Shown one piece after another: positions 1 through 9,088 of a DNA stretch of 64,000 nt (positions are counted from its first letter, which is position 1; each line of letters opens with the position of its first letter). The notes under the pieces are model-generated. The model was not told where the DNA came from and did no database searches. It worked only from the letters and a program-made list of their open reading frames with translations. The position numbers and the translations under genes are program-made. Source of the DNA: Erwinia psidii (GTDB taxonomy: Bacteria > Pseudomonadota > Gammaproteobacteria > Enterobacterales > Enterobacteriaceae); the NCBI RefSeq assembly GCF_003846135.1, contig NZ_RHHM01000005.1, forward strand, positions 62,001 to 126,000, written 5' to 3'.

Positions 1-443
1 TGCGTCGCTTTGACGAAACAGGACACAGCCAGATAATGGTTGAACCTGTTGCAGATGTTACCGCCTATGGTGTGGTGGATTGCCAGGGGGCAGAGCTGAG
101 CGAGGGCCAGAGTGCACCGATGGTTGGTGTGGTTGAGAAGCCGAAAGCAGATAAAGCACCTTCCAACCTGGCGGTTGTAGGCCGTTACGTGCTCTCTGCA
201 GACATCTGGCCTTTACTGGCTAAAACGCCTCCGGGTGCGGGTGATGAAATTCAGCTGACCGATTCCATTGCCATGCTGATGGAAAAAGAAACGGTTGAAG
301 CATACCACCTTAAAGGTATCAGCCACGACTGTGGTAATAAACTGGGCTATATGCAGGCTTTCGTTGAGTACGGTGTGCGTCACAATACGCTGGGCAGCGA
401 TTTTAAAGCCTGGCTGGAAAGCACCGTGGGCAATAAAAAGTAA
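1..443 (+). CDS. galU: UTP--glucose-1-phosphate uridylyltransferase, C-terminal part
   Basis: This is the 3' end of galU; the reading frame is open from base 3 and the start lies outside the window. GalU makes UDP-glucose from UTP and glucose-1-phosphate in the cytoplasm, the precursor for UDP-galactose, UDP-glucuronate, LPS core and exopolysaccharide. About 146 residues remain, with GalU-type segments [39 protein letters not shown] and [18 protein letters not shown]. Its position just before ugd and near hns matches enterobacterial galU rather than the paralogue galF. ugd starts 26 bp downstream in the same direction, so the two are probably cotranscribed. Confidence 0.95.
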   Translation, partial: RRFDETGHSQIMVEPVADVTAYGVVDCQGAELSEGQSAPMVGVVEKPKADKAPSNLAVVGRYVLSADIWPLLAKTPPGAGDEIQLTDSIAMLMEKETVEAYHLKGISHDCGNKLGYMQAFVEYGVRHNTLGSDFKAWLESTVGNKK

Positions 444-469
444 TTTTAATTTCTAACCGGGACAATTCA

Positions 470-1810
470 ATGAAAGTCACCGTATTTGGTATCGGCTATG
501 TCGGTCTGGTTCAGGCTGCTGTTCTGGCCGAAGTCGGACATGACGTTCTTTGTATCGATGTTGACGAAAAAAAAGTCGACAATCTGAAGAAAGGGATCAT
601 TCCTATTTTTGAACCGGGTCTGACGCCTCTGGTGATGAAAAACTACGAGTCAGGACGGCTCAGGTTTTCCACCAATGCAGAAGAAGGCGTGCACCACGGT
701 ATTATGCAGTTTATCGCGGTGGGAACACCGCCTGATGAAGACGGTTCGGCCGATCTGAAATATGTTACTGCCGTAGCCCGCACCATTGCACAACACATGG
801 AAGATAGCAAAGTTGTTATCGACAAATCGACCGTGCCTGTAGGTACGGCCGACCGCGTTCGTGCCGTGATGGAAGAAACCCTGAAAGCCCGGGGTGTTAA
901 TATTTCCTTTGATGTGGTTTCCAACCCGGAATTTCTCAAAGAAGGTGCGGCAGTAGCGGATTGTATGCGTCCTGAGCGTATCGTCGTCGGTACTGATAAT
1001 GATGCTGTCGTGGAGCTTTTACGTGAGCTTTATGAGCCGTTTAACCGTAATCATGATCGCATGATTCTGATGGATATTCGTAGTGCTGAACTGACCAAAT
1101 ATGCAGCCAACTGCATGTTGGCGACTAAAATCAGCTTTATGAATGAGATCTCAAATCTTGCTGAACGATTGGGTGCCGATGTTGAGAAAGTCCGGCAGGG
1201 AATAGGCTCAGATTCACGTATCGGATATTCATTCATTTATCCCGGCTGTGGTTACGGCGGCTCATGCTTCCCGAAAGATGTGCAGGCGCTGATCCGCACC
1301 GCTGAGCAAATTGGTTATCAGCCACGTTTGCTCCAGGCCGTGGAAGATGTCAATGATTCACAAAAGAACAAGCTGCCAACCTTTATCAAACGTCACTTTG
1401 GTGACAATCTCCAGGGTAAAACTTTTGCACTGTGGGGTCTGTCTTTCAAGCCAAATACCGATGATATGCGAGAGGCATCCAGCCGTGTCCTGATGGAAGC
1501 GTTGTGGCAGGCCGGGGCCAGCGTTCAGGCTTTCGATCCTGAAGCGATGGATGAAGCACAGCGTATTTATGGCCATCGTGACGATTTGAAATTGATGGGA
1601 ACCAAAGAGGCCGCTTTGCAGGGGGCTGATGGTTTGGTTATCTGTACTGAATGGCAAAGCTTCCGTGCACCGGATTTCGATGTCATTAAAAATGCCCTGA
1701 AAGAACCCGTGATTTTTGATGGTCGTAACCTGTATGATCCAGAAAGAGTCAGCAAACGCGGTTTCGTTTATTATGCAATCGGCCGCGGAGCTTCTGTTCA
1801 AATTGCATAA
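470..1810 (+). CDS. ugd: UDP-glucose 6-dehydrogenase
   Basis: This cytoplasmic enzyme oxidises UDP-glucose to UDP-glucuronate with two NAD+. The 446-residue protein opens with a Rossmann fold (GIGYVG at residues 7-12). It has the family motifs [10 protein letters not shown] and NPEFLKEG, and the catalytic cysteine is Cys266 in GGSCFPKD. The C-terminal UDP-binding domain includes [18 protein letters not shown]. The length suits the roughly 450-residue class rather than the shorter 388-residue E. coli Ugd. It lies between galU and a UDP-glucuronate 4-epimerase gene, so the three form one pathway: UDP-Glc, then UDP-GlcA, then UDP-GalA. UDP-GlcA feeds acidic exopolysaccharides and LPS core sugars. 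Confidence 0.96.
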   Translation: MKVTVFGIGYVGLVQAAVLAEVGHDVLCIDVDEKKVDNLKKGIIPIFEPGLTPLVMKNYESGRLRFSTNAEEGVHHGIMQFIAVGTPPDEDGSADLKYVTAVARTIAQHMEDSKVVIDKSTVPVGTADRVRAVMEETLKARGVNISFDVVSNPEFLKEGAAVADCMRPERIVVGTDNDAVVELLRELYEPFNRNHDRMILMDIRSAELTKYAANCMLATKISFMNEISNLAERLGADVEKVRQGIGSDSRIGYSFIYPGCGYGGSCFPKDVQALIRTAEQIGYQPRLLQAVEDVNDSQKNKLPTFIKRHFGDNLQGKTFALWGLSFKPNTDDMREASSRVLMEALWQAGASVQAFDPEAMDEAQRIYGHRDDLKLMGTKEAALQGADGLVICTEWQSFRAPDFDVIKNALKEPVIFDGRNLYDPERVSKRGFVYYAIGRGASVQIA

Positions 1811-1824
1811 TTAATGAGGGTAGT

Positions 1825-2832
1825 ATGAAATATCTGGTTACCGGCGCAGCAGGGTTTATTGGTTTTCATGTTGCGCAACGTCTGCTCAGCGCCGGTCACC
1901 AGGTTGTCGGTCTCGACAACCTGAATGATTACTACGACGTTAAACTCAAACTTGCCCGCCTTGATATACTACGCGCTTATTCTACGTTTTCTTTCGCTAA
2001 ACTTGACCTTGCTGACAGAGAGGGAATCGCGTCTTTATTCAGTAAAGAGAACGTTGAACGCGTTATCCATCTCGGTGCCCAGGCTGGTGTCCGCTATTCG
2101 CTCGAAAATCCTTCAGCCTATATTGACGCGAATATTAGCGGTCATCTGAATATACTGGAAGGATGTCGTCACGCTAAGGTTGCCCATCTGCTTTACGCCT
2201 CCTCCAGTTCAGTCTACGGCCTGAACCGGAAACTGCCTTTTTCTACCGATGATTCTGTCGATCATCCTATTTCACTTTATGCAGCGACAAAAAAAGCTAA
2301 TGAGCTGATGTCTCATACCTACTCACATCTTTATGGCATACCCACTACCGGTCTTCGCTTTTTTACCGTCTACGGCCCCTGGGGACGTCCTGACATGGCG
2401 TTGTTTAAATTTACCCGCGCTATGCTGGCTGGCGAGGAAATCGATGTGTATAACAACGGTCAGATGCGGCGTGATTTTACCTACATTGATGATATTACCG
2501 AAGCAATATTCAGGTTACAGGATGTCATTCCGCAAGCTGATGCAGGCTGGACGGTTGAAGAGGGTAGTGCTGCTGACAGTTCCGCGCCATACCGCGTTTA
2601 TAATATCGGCAACAGTAGTCCGGTCAAACTAATGGCGTATATTAACGCTCTGGAAAATGCCTTAGGGATCGAGGCCAATAAAAATATGCTGCCAATACAA
2701 CCGGGGGATGTCCTTGAAACCAGTGCGGATACTTCGGAGCTGTACAATGTGATTGGTTTTAAACCACAGACGAGTATTGATGAAGGGATTAAAAACTTTG
2801 TGAGCTGGTATCGTTCATTTTATCAGGTCTGA
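1825..2832 (+). CDS. UDP-glucuronate 4-epimerase (extended SDR family)
   Basis: This 335-residue NAD-dependent epimerase belongs to the extended SDR family. The nucleotide-binding motif GAAGFIG is at residues 7-13, the serine-rich catalytic stretch ASSSSVYG is near 125-132, and the catalytic pair is Tyr152/Lys156 (YAATK). The segments RFFTVYGPWGRPDMA, RRDFTYIDDI and VYNIGNSSPV are typical of UDP-glucuronate/UDP-galacturonate 4-epimerases such as Klebsiella Uge. Its place 14 bp after ugd supports UDP-GlcA as substrate, giving UDP-GalA for LPS or exopolysaccharide. A role as a UDP-glucose epimerase is possible but less likely in this context. Confidence 0.88.
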   Translation: MKYLVTGAAGFIGFHVAQRLLSAGHQVVGLDNLNDYYDVKLKLARLDILRAYSTFSFAKLDLADREGIASLFSKENVERVIHLGAQAGVRYSLENPSAYIDANISGHLNILEGCRHAKVAHLLYASSSSVYGLNRKLPFSTDDSVDHPISLYAATKKANELMSHTYSHLYGIPTTGLRFFTVYGPWGRPDMALFKFTRAMLAGEEIDVYNNGQMRRDFTYIDDITEAIFRLQDVIPQADAGWTVEEGSAADSSAPYRVYNIGNSSPVKLMAYINALENALGIEANKNMLPIQPGDVLETSADTSELYNVIGFKPQTSIDEGIKNFVSWYRSFYQV

Positions 2833-2837
2833 TATTC

Positions 2838-2865
2838 GTGCCCCTGTCATTGACGATGGGGGCAC
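2838..2865. terminator. Hairpin between convergent epimerase gene and hns
   Basis: The arms GTGCCCC and GGGGCAC flank a 14-base loop in the 54-bp gap between two convergent genes. No strong T tract follows on either side, so termination is inferred from position and symmetry. Confidence 0.4.
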
Positions 2866-2886
2866 AAATCATCGCTGATTGCAGGA

Positions 2887-3294
2887 TTACAGCACGAAAT
2901 CTTCCAGCTGTTTACCTTGTTCTTCAATCGCTTTTTTAATCACGGCAGGGGTACGTCCCTGACCTGTCCATGTTTTAGTTTCGCCATTTTCATCTATATA
3001 CTTATATTTAGCAGGGCGTGCTGCGCGCTTTGTTTTGCCGGGTGTTTTAGTGGCAGACAGCGTTGAAAGTAATTCATTAGGGTCAATACCGTCTGCAATC
3101 AACATTTCGCGATATTGTTGTAGTTTACGGCTACGTTCTTCAATTTCAGCCTGAGCATGGTGCTCTTCGTCGCGACGTTCGGTAACAACGACTTCCAGTT
3201 TCTCCAGCATTTCTTCCAGAGTTTCAAGTGAACACTCTCGTGCCTGCGCGCGCAGAGTACGAATGTTGTTCAGAATTTTAAGTGCTTCGCTCAT
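2887..3294 (-). CDS. hns: Histone-like nucleoid-structuring protein H-NS
   Basis: H-NS is an abundant nucleoid protein that binds A+T-rich curved DNA and silences horizontally acquired genes. The 135-residue sequence has the N-terminal coiled-coil oligomerisation domain (about residues 1-65), a linker rich in Lys, Thr and Pro (about 80-95), and the C-terminal DNA-binding domain with the core TWTGQGRTP (Gln112-Gly113-Arg114 is the AT-hook-like loop). Cys21 is present, as in E. coli. It is the full-length family size and sits between galU and tdk as in E. coli. It is a plausible silencer of the A+T-rich stretches elsewhere in the window. Confidence 0.97.
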   Translation of the reverse strand: MSEALKILNNIRTLRAQARECSLETLEEMLEKLEVVVTERRDEEHHAQAEIEERSRKLQQYREMLIADGIDPNELLSTLSATKTPGKTKRAARPAKYKYIDENGETKTWTGQGRTPAVIKKAIEEQGKQLEDFVL

Positions 3295-3766
3295 GTTCCT
3301 GATCTCAAATTATAAAGGGTTGGGTAGTTCTGCCTGATAATAATAGAGTGCAGTAATACGAACTGCAATAGTAATTTTTGTAATATAGTCAGAATAAGGA
3401 ATGACGATGATTTAGCGAAATGATTATTAACGATGTATGACAACTAATTAGAGTTGAATAAACATTCTTTTACTGCACTTAGCTAAACTCTTTCGATTAC
3501 GTACGTAACTAAATTGATTGCAGGATATTTAATCTTTCTGGTGAAAGAATTCATTGGCTAACCAAGCTAACTTGAAGAAAACTCAGGAGATATTAGTGTG
3601 GTGATTTGAGTTTTTTTTATCCATTAGCTTCAATGTAATGCTAAGGGGAAAACTATTTAGTGAGCTGTTATGGTTAGTCGTTAAACGGGAACCGAACATA
3701 AATTGGCAGACAAAATGAACAGAACATGCCGGGAAAAACAGTGATTAATGCCTTTGAGGGGAGCTA
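3295..3766. other. A+T-rich intergenic region between divergent hns and tdk
   Basis: About 470 bp with no supported gene. It is visibly A+T-rich, as expected upstream of hns, which is autoregulated in enterobacteria. It must carry the hns promoter on the minus strand. No convincing -35/-10 pair could be fixed by eye for hns. Confidence 0.5.
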
Positions 3767-3775
3767 TGCTATAAT
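3767..3775 (+). promoter_or_regulatory. Extended -10 promoter element for tdk
   Basis: TGCTATAAT is an extended -10 (TGn followed by a perfect TATAAT), 42 bp before the tdk start. No good -35 at 17-bp spacing is seen, which fits an extended -10 promoter. Confidence 0.6.
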
Positions 3776-3817
3776 TGCGCACATCACTGTCCAGTCCTGT
3801 TTACGGAGCACTGCCTG

Positions 3818-4435
3818 ATGGCCCAGCTTTATTTCTATTATTCCGCCATGAATGCCGGAAAATCCACGGCTTTGCTGCAATCTTCATATAACTACGTTGA
3901 ACGCGGTATGCGTACATTGGTGTATACGGCCGAGGTTGATAATCGCTTTGGCTATGGCAAGGTCAGTTCCCGTATAGGACTTTCTTCTGCAGCGAAACTG
4001 TATAATAACGGTACGGAATTTATTGCTGAGATTAATTATGAACATGAACTGGATCCCGTTCATTGTGTTTTGATTGATGAATGCCAGTTTTTGACGCGGG
4101 AACAGGTTAAAGCTTTATCTGATGTGGTGGACGTTCTGGATATACCTGTACTTTGTTACGGTTTGCGTACAGATTTTCGCGGTGAATTATTTAGCGGAAG
4201 TCAGTATTTATTGGCGTGGTCAGATAAGCTTGTCGAATTAAAAACGGTTTGTCATTGTGGCAGAAAAGCCGGGATGGTTTTAAGAATTGATGAAAAAGGT
4301 ATGCCTTTTAAAGAGGGAGAACAGGTTGTGATTGGTGGTAACGAACGTTATGTTTCGGTTTGCCGCAAACATTACAAAGTGGCAATTGAACAGAATTGCT
4401 TACGTGCCGTAAATGGAAAACTGGGTGTTAAATAA
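3818..4435 (+). CDS. tdk: Thymidine kinase
   Basis: This 205-residue type II thymidine kinase salvages thymidine to dTMP with ATP in the cytoplasm. The Walker A loop is SAMNAGKST (residues 9-17), and the catalytic glutamate is Glu88 in IDECQF. The zinc-ribbon cysteines lie in CHCGRKA and CRKH of the C-terminal half. The segment [13 protein letters not shown] is the nucleoside-binding lasso region. Full length for the bacterial family. The gene is monocistronic and divergent from hns, as in E. coli. Confidence 0.97.
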   Translation: MAQLYFYYSAMNAGKSTALLQSSYNYVERGMRTLVYTAEVDNRFGYGKVSSRIGLSSAAKLYNNGTEFIAEINYEHELDPVHCVLIDECQFLTREQVKALSDVVDVLDIPVLCYGLRTDFRGELFSGSQYLLAWSDKLVELKTVCHCGRKAGMVLRIDEKGMPFKEGEQVVIGGNERYVSVCRKHYKVAIEQNCLRAVNGKLGVK

Positions 4436-4535
4436 TCAGTGCTTATCGGCCAGAAACTATTCTGAGTGAATACCAGTACACCGCAGATATTAATCTGGTT
4501 CAGAATAAAATCCCATCTGGCAGAAGATACACGGG

Positions 4536-4575
4536 ACAAAAAAAAGCCTGAGCCGGTGAAATGTTGGACTCAGGC
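4536..4575 (-). terminator. Rho-independent terminator of adhE
   Basis: The arms GCCTGAG and CTCAGGC (4546-4552 and 4569-4575) are bordered on the left by a run of nine A, which reads as a T tract on the minus strand. It is correctly placed after adhE. Confidence 0.65.
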
Positions 4576-4650
4576 CAGAGGGAAGTCCGCTTCATTCTTT
4601 CTTCTGACTGCCGTCAGGAATGTCACGGACTGCCCGCTTTCAGGCGATAT

Positions 4651-7329
4651 TTATTTCTTGACTTTCTTTTCCGTCTGCTTTGTTGCCTTTTCCTCGACGG
4701 GAGCGCTTACCATGGCAGACGACTCGGTAAATTCACGACCATAAAAAGAGTCGAGCATAATTTGTTTCAGTTCGCTAATCAGTGGGTAGCGTGGGTTGGC
4801 TCCGGTACACTGGTCATCTAATGCATCCTCTGCAAGTTTATCAACCTTTGCAAGGAAGTCCGACTCCTGAACCCCGGCCTCGCGGATGGACTTTGGAATA
4901 CCCAGTTCAGTCTTAATCCCTTCGAGCCATAGCAGCAGCTTTTCAAGTTTCTGCGCGGTGCGATCGTCGGCAGCGCTGAGGCGAAGGTGATCGGCTATTT
5001 CAGCGTAGCGACGGCGTGCCTGAGGTCGATCGTACTGACTGAATGCGGTTTGTTTGGTGGGATTATCATTCGCGTTATAGCGTATAACGTTGCAGATCAG
5101 CAGGGCGTTGGCCAGACCATGCGGAATGTGGAATTCGGACCCCAATTTGTGGGCCATGGAGTGGCACACGCCGAGGAAAGCATTCGCAAAAGCAATACCA
5201 GCGATGGTGGCAGCATTGTGGACGCGCTCACGGGCAATCGGATTTTTTGCGCCCTGGTGGTAGCTGGCAGGCAGATTTTCCTGAAGCAATTTCAGTGCCT
5301 GCAGTGCCTGTCCATCAGAGTATTCGTTAGCCAGTACAGAAACGTACGCTTCCAGTGAGTGGGTGACCGCATCAAGGCCTCCGAACGCACACAGGGACTT
5401 TGGCATGTCCATCACCAAATTGGCGTCGACAATAGCCATATCAGGTGTCAGCGCATAATCCGCCAGCGGATATTTCTGTCCGGTGCTGTCATCGGTTACC
5501 ACCGCAAACGGAGTTACCTCAGATCCGGTACCCGATGTTGTGGTGATCGCAATCAGCTTCGCTTTCACACCCATTTTAGGGAATTTGTGGATGCGCTTAC
5601 GAATATCCATAAACCTGAGCGCCAGTTCTTCAAATGCGGTCTGCGGATGTTCATACATTACCCACATAATTTTTGCCGCATCCATTGGTGAGCCACCACC
5701 AAGTGCAATAATCACATCAGGTTTAAAAGAATTCATCTGTTCAGCCCCTTTGCGCACGGTACTTAACGTAGGGTCTGCTTCAACGTCGAAAAACACCTCT
5801 GTCTCAATACCGTGTTTTTTCAGTACTGAGACAATTTGATCGGGATACCCGTTGTTAAAGAGGTAACGGTCAGTGACAATAAAGGCACGCTTAGCTCCAT
5901 CTGTAGCCACTTCTTCCATAGCGATTGGCAGCGAACCACGACGGAAGTAGATAGACTTGGGAAGTTTATGCCACAACATATTTTCTGCTCGCTTAGCCAC
6001 AGTTTTTCTATTGATAAGATGTTTAGGTCCGACGTTTTCGGAAATGGAGTTACCACCCCATGAGCCGCAGCCCAGTGTCAGTGATGGGGCAAGTTTGAAG
6101 TTGTACAGGTCACCGATACCGCCCTGTGAGGCCGGGGTATTAATCAGAATACGCGCGGTCTTCATTTTGTCGCCAAAGTGGTTAACGCGCTCGCGCTCGT
6201 TGTCCTGGTCGGTGTAGAGGCACGAGGTGTGGCCAATACCGCCCATCGCCACCAGTTTCTCTGCTTTGCCGATCGCATCTTCAAAATCTTTGGCACGGTA
6301 CATGGCGAGGGTAGGTGACAGCTTCTCATGAGCAAAAGGTTCTGATTCATCGACCAGTTTAACTTCGCCGACCAGGATTTTTACATTGTCAGGAACGCTG
6401 ATTCCCGCAATTTCAGCAATTTTTACCGCAGGCTGTCCGACGATCGCTGCATTAAGTGCGCCATTTTTCAGGATAACATCCTGAACAGCTTTGAGCTCTT
6501 TGCCCTGTAAAATATGGCCCCCGTGGCTGGCAAAACGCTCACGTACCGCGTCATAAACGGAATCCACCACAATAACGGATTGTTCAGACGCACAAATAAC
6601 ACCGTTATCAAAGGTTTTTGACATCAGGATTGAGGCTACGGCGCGTTTAATATCTGCCGTCTCATCAATCACCACAGGCGTGTTGCCCGCGCCTACACCG
6701 ATCGCGGGTTTACCTGAGCTATAGGCCGCCTTGACCATACCGGGACCACCGGTTGCGAGGATCAGGTTGATATCCGGGTGGTGCATTAGCTGATTGGACA
6801 GTTCGACGGACGGAACATCAATCCAGCCGATGATATCTTTAGGTGCACCCGCTGAAATGGCAGCCTTGAGCACAATCTCTGCCGCTTTATTGGTGGCATT
6901 TTTGGCTCTTGGGTGAGGCGAAAAAATAATACCGTTGCGTGTTTTGAGGCTAATCAGTGCCTTGAAGATGGCGGTGGAGGTAGGGTTGGTCGTGGGGACG
7001 ATACCACAGATAATACCTGTCGGCTCGGCGATGGTAATTGTACCAAATGTCTCATCAGTGCTGAGGATACCGCAGGTTTTTTCGTCCTTGTAGGCATTGT
7101 AGATATATTCAGAAGCGAAATGGTTTTTGATGACTTTGTCTTCAACAATTCCCATTCCTGATTCTGCCACGGCCATTTTTGCCAGCGGGATGCGGGCATC
7201 AGCGGCAGCAAGGGCGGCAGCACGGAAAATTTTGTCAACCTGTTCTTGAGTGAAAGTGGCGTATTCGCGCTGTGCTTTTTTAACACGTTCAACCAGTGCG
7301 TTAAGTTCGGCAACATTAGTAACGGCCAT
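4651..7329 (-). CDS. adhE: Bifunctional acetaldehyde-CoA/alcohol dehydrogenase
   Basis: AdhE reduces acetyl-CoA to acetaldehyde and then ethanol, consuming two NADH; it is the main anaerobic ethanol enzyme and forms spirosomes. The 892 residues hold an N-terminal aldehyde dehydrogenase domain (about 1-440; catalytic cysteine near 246 in NGVICASEQ) and a C-terminal iron-dependent alcohol dehydrogenase (about 450-870; ALGGGSPMDAAKIMW, and iron-ligand histidines in GLDAVTHSLEAY and CHSMAHKLGSEFHIPHG). The start MAVTNVAELNAL matches E. coli. The C terminus is Lys/Glu rich. A roughly 490-bp upstream region carries its promoter; oxygen and redox control is expected from the family but no operators were identified. 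Confidence 0.97.
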   Translation of the reverse strand: MAVTNVAELNALVERVKKAQREYATFTQEQVDKIFRAAALAAADARIPLAKMAVAESGMGIVEDKVIKNHFASEYIYNAYKDEKTCGILSTDETFGTITIAEPTGIICGIVPTTNPTSTAIFKALISLKTRNGIIFSPHPRAKNATNKAAEIVLKAAISAGAPKDIIGWIDVPSVELSNQLMHHPDINLILATGGPGMVKAAYSSGKPAIGVGAGNTPVVIDETADIKRAVASILMSKTFDNGVICASEQSVIVVDSVYDAVRERFASHGGHILQGKELKAVQDVILKNGALNAAIVGQPAVKIAEIAGISVPDNVKILVGEVKLVDESEPFAHEKLSPTLAMYRAKDFEDAIGKAEKLVAMGGIGHTSCLYTDQDNERERVNHFGDKMKTARILINTPASQGGIGDLYNFKLAPSLTLGCGSWGGNSISENVGPKHLINRKTVAKRAENMLWHKLPKSIYFRRGSLPIAMEEVATDGAKRAFIVTDRYLFNNGYPDQIVSVLKKHGIETEVFFDVEADPTLSTVRKGAEQMNSFKPDVIIALGGGSPMDAAKIMWVMYEHPQTAFEELALRFMDIRKRIHKFPKMGVKAKLIAITTTSGTGSEVTPFAVVTDDSTGQKYPLADYALTPDMAIVDANLVMDMPKSLCAFGGLDAVTHSLEAYVSVLANEYSDGQALQALKLLQENLPASYHQGAKNPIARERVHNAATIAGIAFANAFLGVCHSMAHKLGSEFHIPHGLANALLICNVIRYNANDNPTKQTAFSQYDRPQARRRYAEIADHLRLSAADDRTAQKLEKLLLWLEGIKTELGIPKSIREAGVQESDFLAKVDKLAEDALDDQCTGANPRYPLISELKQIMLDSFYGREFTESSAMVSAPVEEKATKQTEKKVKK

Positions 7330-7822
7330 AATGCTCTCCTGAAGGAAGTTTAAACTCTGTTAGTAAACAAGTCAGAACCTGGGAGTATAGCCACGGTAGA
7401 TAAATTTGCTGCGATAAAAAGGGTGGCTATCCGTACTAATTTAACGTTTAGTTCCAATGATTTACTGAAAGAGTCTAATAATTAAAACCTGATGGGAAGA
7501 CGTTGCGACTATGGTTGCCTGCCTAAGCATAATGATAAATCTTACGCACAATGCATTTTGATAATATTGATCTGGGTCATGCCATGAGAAAGCTGACTCC
7601 TTTCAGCTTGACCTTTTGCGGTGCTTGAGGTGGTTTTTGATGCAGGTAATTATTCCAAAAATAATCCTGCAGGTTTATTTGCTAATTATTGTTTTTCATG
7701 TGGTTTTTACTGCCAATCCAAAGGCTCCAGAGCAGATAAAAACACCTGATTATGTGCATAGTAACAGCGATGATTTTCCATTAAATTAGCCATCAGTAAA
7801 TTGGCCTGCTCAGGAGCTTAGT
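7330..7822. other. Intergenic region between divergent adhE and ychE
   Basis: 493 bp with no supported gene, holding both promoters. E. coli adhE also has a long regulated 5' region. No operator was identified with confidence. Confidence 0.5.
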
Positions 7823-8470
7823 GTGAACCCGGCACTTTTCGATTTTTCCATTTATATAAAATTTTTCGTTGGACTTTTTGCCCTTGTCAATCCGTTTGGC
7901 GTTATTCCTGTTTTTATCAGCATGACCAGTTATCAGGTGCCTGCTGCCCGTAATAAAACCAATCTGACGGCCAATCTTTCAGTGGCAATTATTTTATGGA
8001 CCTCCCTGTTTCTTGGGGACATTATTTTGCATTTCTTTGGTATTTCCATTGATTCTTTTCGCATTGCAGGCGGGATTCTGGTGGTAACCATTGCGATGTC
8101 AATGATCAGCGGTAAGTTGGGGGAAGATAAGCAGAACAAACAGGAGAAGTCAGAAACTGCTATCAGGGAGAGTATTGGCGTGGTGCCACTGGCCTTACCG
8201 CTGATGGCCGGACCGGGCGCGATCAGCTCAACCATCGTCTGGAGCTCGCGATATCACAGTTGGCAGAATCTGATTGGTTTCAGCATATCAGTGGGGTTAT
8301 TTGCCGCCTGTTGCTGGCTGTTGTTTCGTGCGGCACCATTAATGGTGCGTGCGTTGGGACAAACAGGAATCAACGTTATTACCAGGATCATGGGATTATT
8401 GCTTATGGCTCTGGGGATAGAGTTTGTGGTGACCGGGATTAAAGCGCTGTTTCCGGGGCTGGCCAGCTAA
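7823..8470 (+). CDS. ychE: MarC-family integral membrane protein YchE
   Basis: This 215-residue inner-membrane protein of the MarC/UPF0056 family has about six hydrophobic helices. Family segments are ALVNPFGVIPVF near the N terminus and PLALPLMAGPGAISSTI in the middle. The biochemical function of the family is unknown. The start is GTG at 7823, with AGGAG six bases upstream. It lies between adhE and oppA, as in E. coli, and is followed by a strong terminator. Confidence 0.93.
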   Translation: MNPALFDFSIYIKFFVGLFALVNPFGVIPVFISMTSYQVPAARNKTNLTANLSVAIILWTSLFLGDIILHFFGISIDSFRIAGGILVVTIAMSMISGKLGEDKQNKQEKSETAIRESIGVVPLALPLMAGPGAISSTIVWSSRYHSWQNLIGFSISVGLFAACCWLLFRAAPLMVRALGQTGINVITRIMGLLLMALGIEFVVTGIKALFPGLAS

Positions 8471-8496
8471 AAATCTCTGACTGTAAACTCGATGTT

Positions 8497-8522
8497 AAAG
8501 CGCATATCATGCGCTTTTTTTT
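8497..8522 (+). terminator. Rho-independent terminator after ychE
   Basis: AAAGCGCA and TGCGCTTT pair around a five-base loop and are followed by a T tract, 26 bp after the ychE stop. Confidence 0.85.
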
Positions 8523-9088
8523 CGCTGGTCATCAACCTGTGCACCATTTTGGTGCTATCCGGCTTTTTTATCTCTCATTATGGCTAGAATATTCGCGTGT
8601 CTTAACATTTTAATAATATTATTAGTATAATTACTGCAACTGGTTAATGTAAAAGAAGATAATGTGTAGCTGTGTTATTTTAATTCAGATTTTAATGCTT
8701 ATCCATCGCAATAAATAAGCTTTATAAACTATGAAAAGGTGTCATTTAAAGATATAAAGCTAAAAAGTTGCTTAACTGCTATAAGTGCTTTAATTTATTG
8801 ACAAAATCCCATTGTTTATTGGGGTAATGGTTATTATTTTTTATAATTTGTTGATTTTATTAGCTTAAATATTATTTTTTTATATGAAATAATGCTTCAC
8901 CTGGGAAAAATCTCATGATAAAAAAGAAATAGTTAACAACCCCGCCATTCTGGGTTCGCTGCTTAAACCGTGTTCTGTCAAAGTGCAAAGAATACCTGGC
9001 ATCAGTTGTGCATGGTGGTTGTGCCACACGATTGCTGATTGCTGATTGATGGTTCAAGATAATAATTAACACAGGTTGCTTACCCTTA
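8523..9088 (+). other. Long A+T-rich region upstream of the first oppA
   Basis: About 560 bp without a supported gene. The middle (about 8580-8900) is extremely A+T-rich, with TATAAA/TTTATT-like tracts that could hold several -10 elements or bind H-NS. Near 9028-9050 there are short direct repeats of GATTGCT. It probably contains the promoter and leader of the opp locus. Confidence 0.45.

Noticed and set aside
1358-1801. A 147-codon minus-strand frame within ugd
   Set aside because: It is antisense to the well-conserved ugd coding sequence and has no independent support.
3688-3716. A second possible hrp box (GGAACC upstream of tdk)
   Set aside because: GGAACC is present but no CCAC follows at 15-17 bases, and tdk has an ordinary extended -10.
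8872-9072. A 66-codon minus-strand frame before oppA
   Set aside because: It lies in the A+T-rich leader, has no ribosome-binding site and no protein-like pattern.
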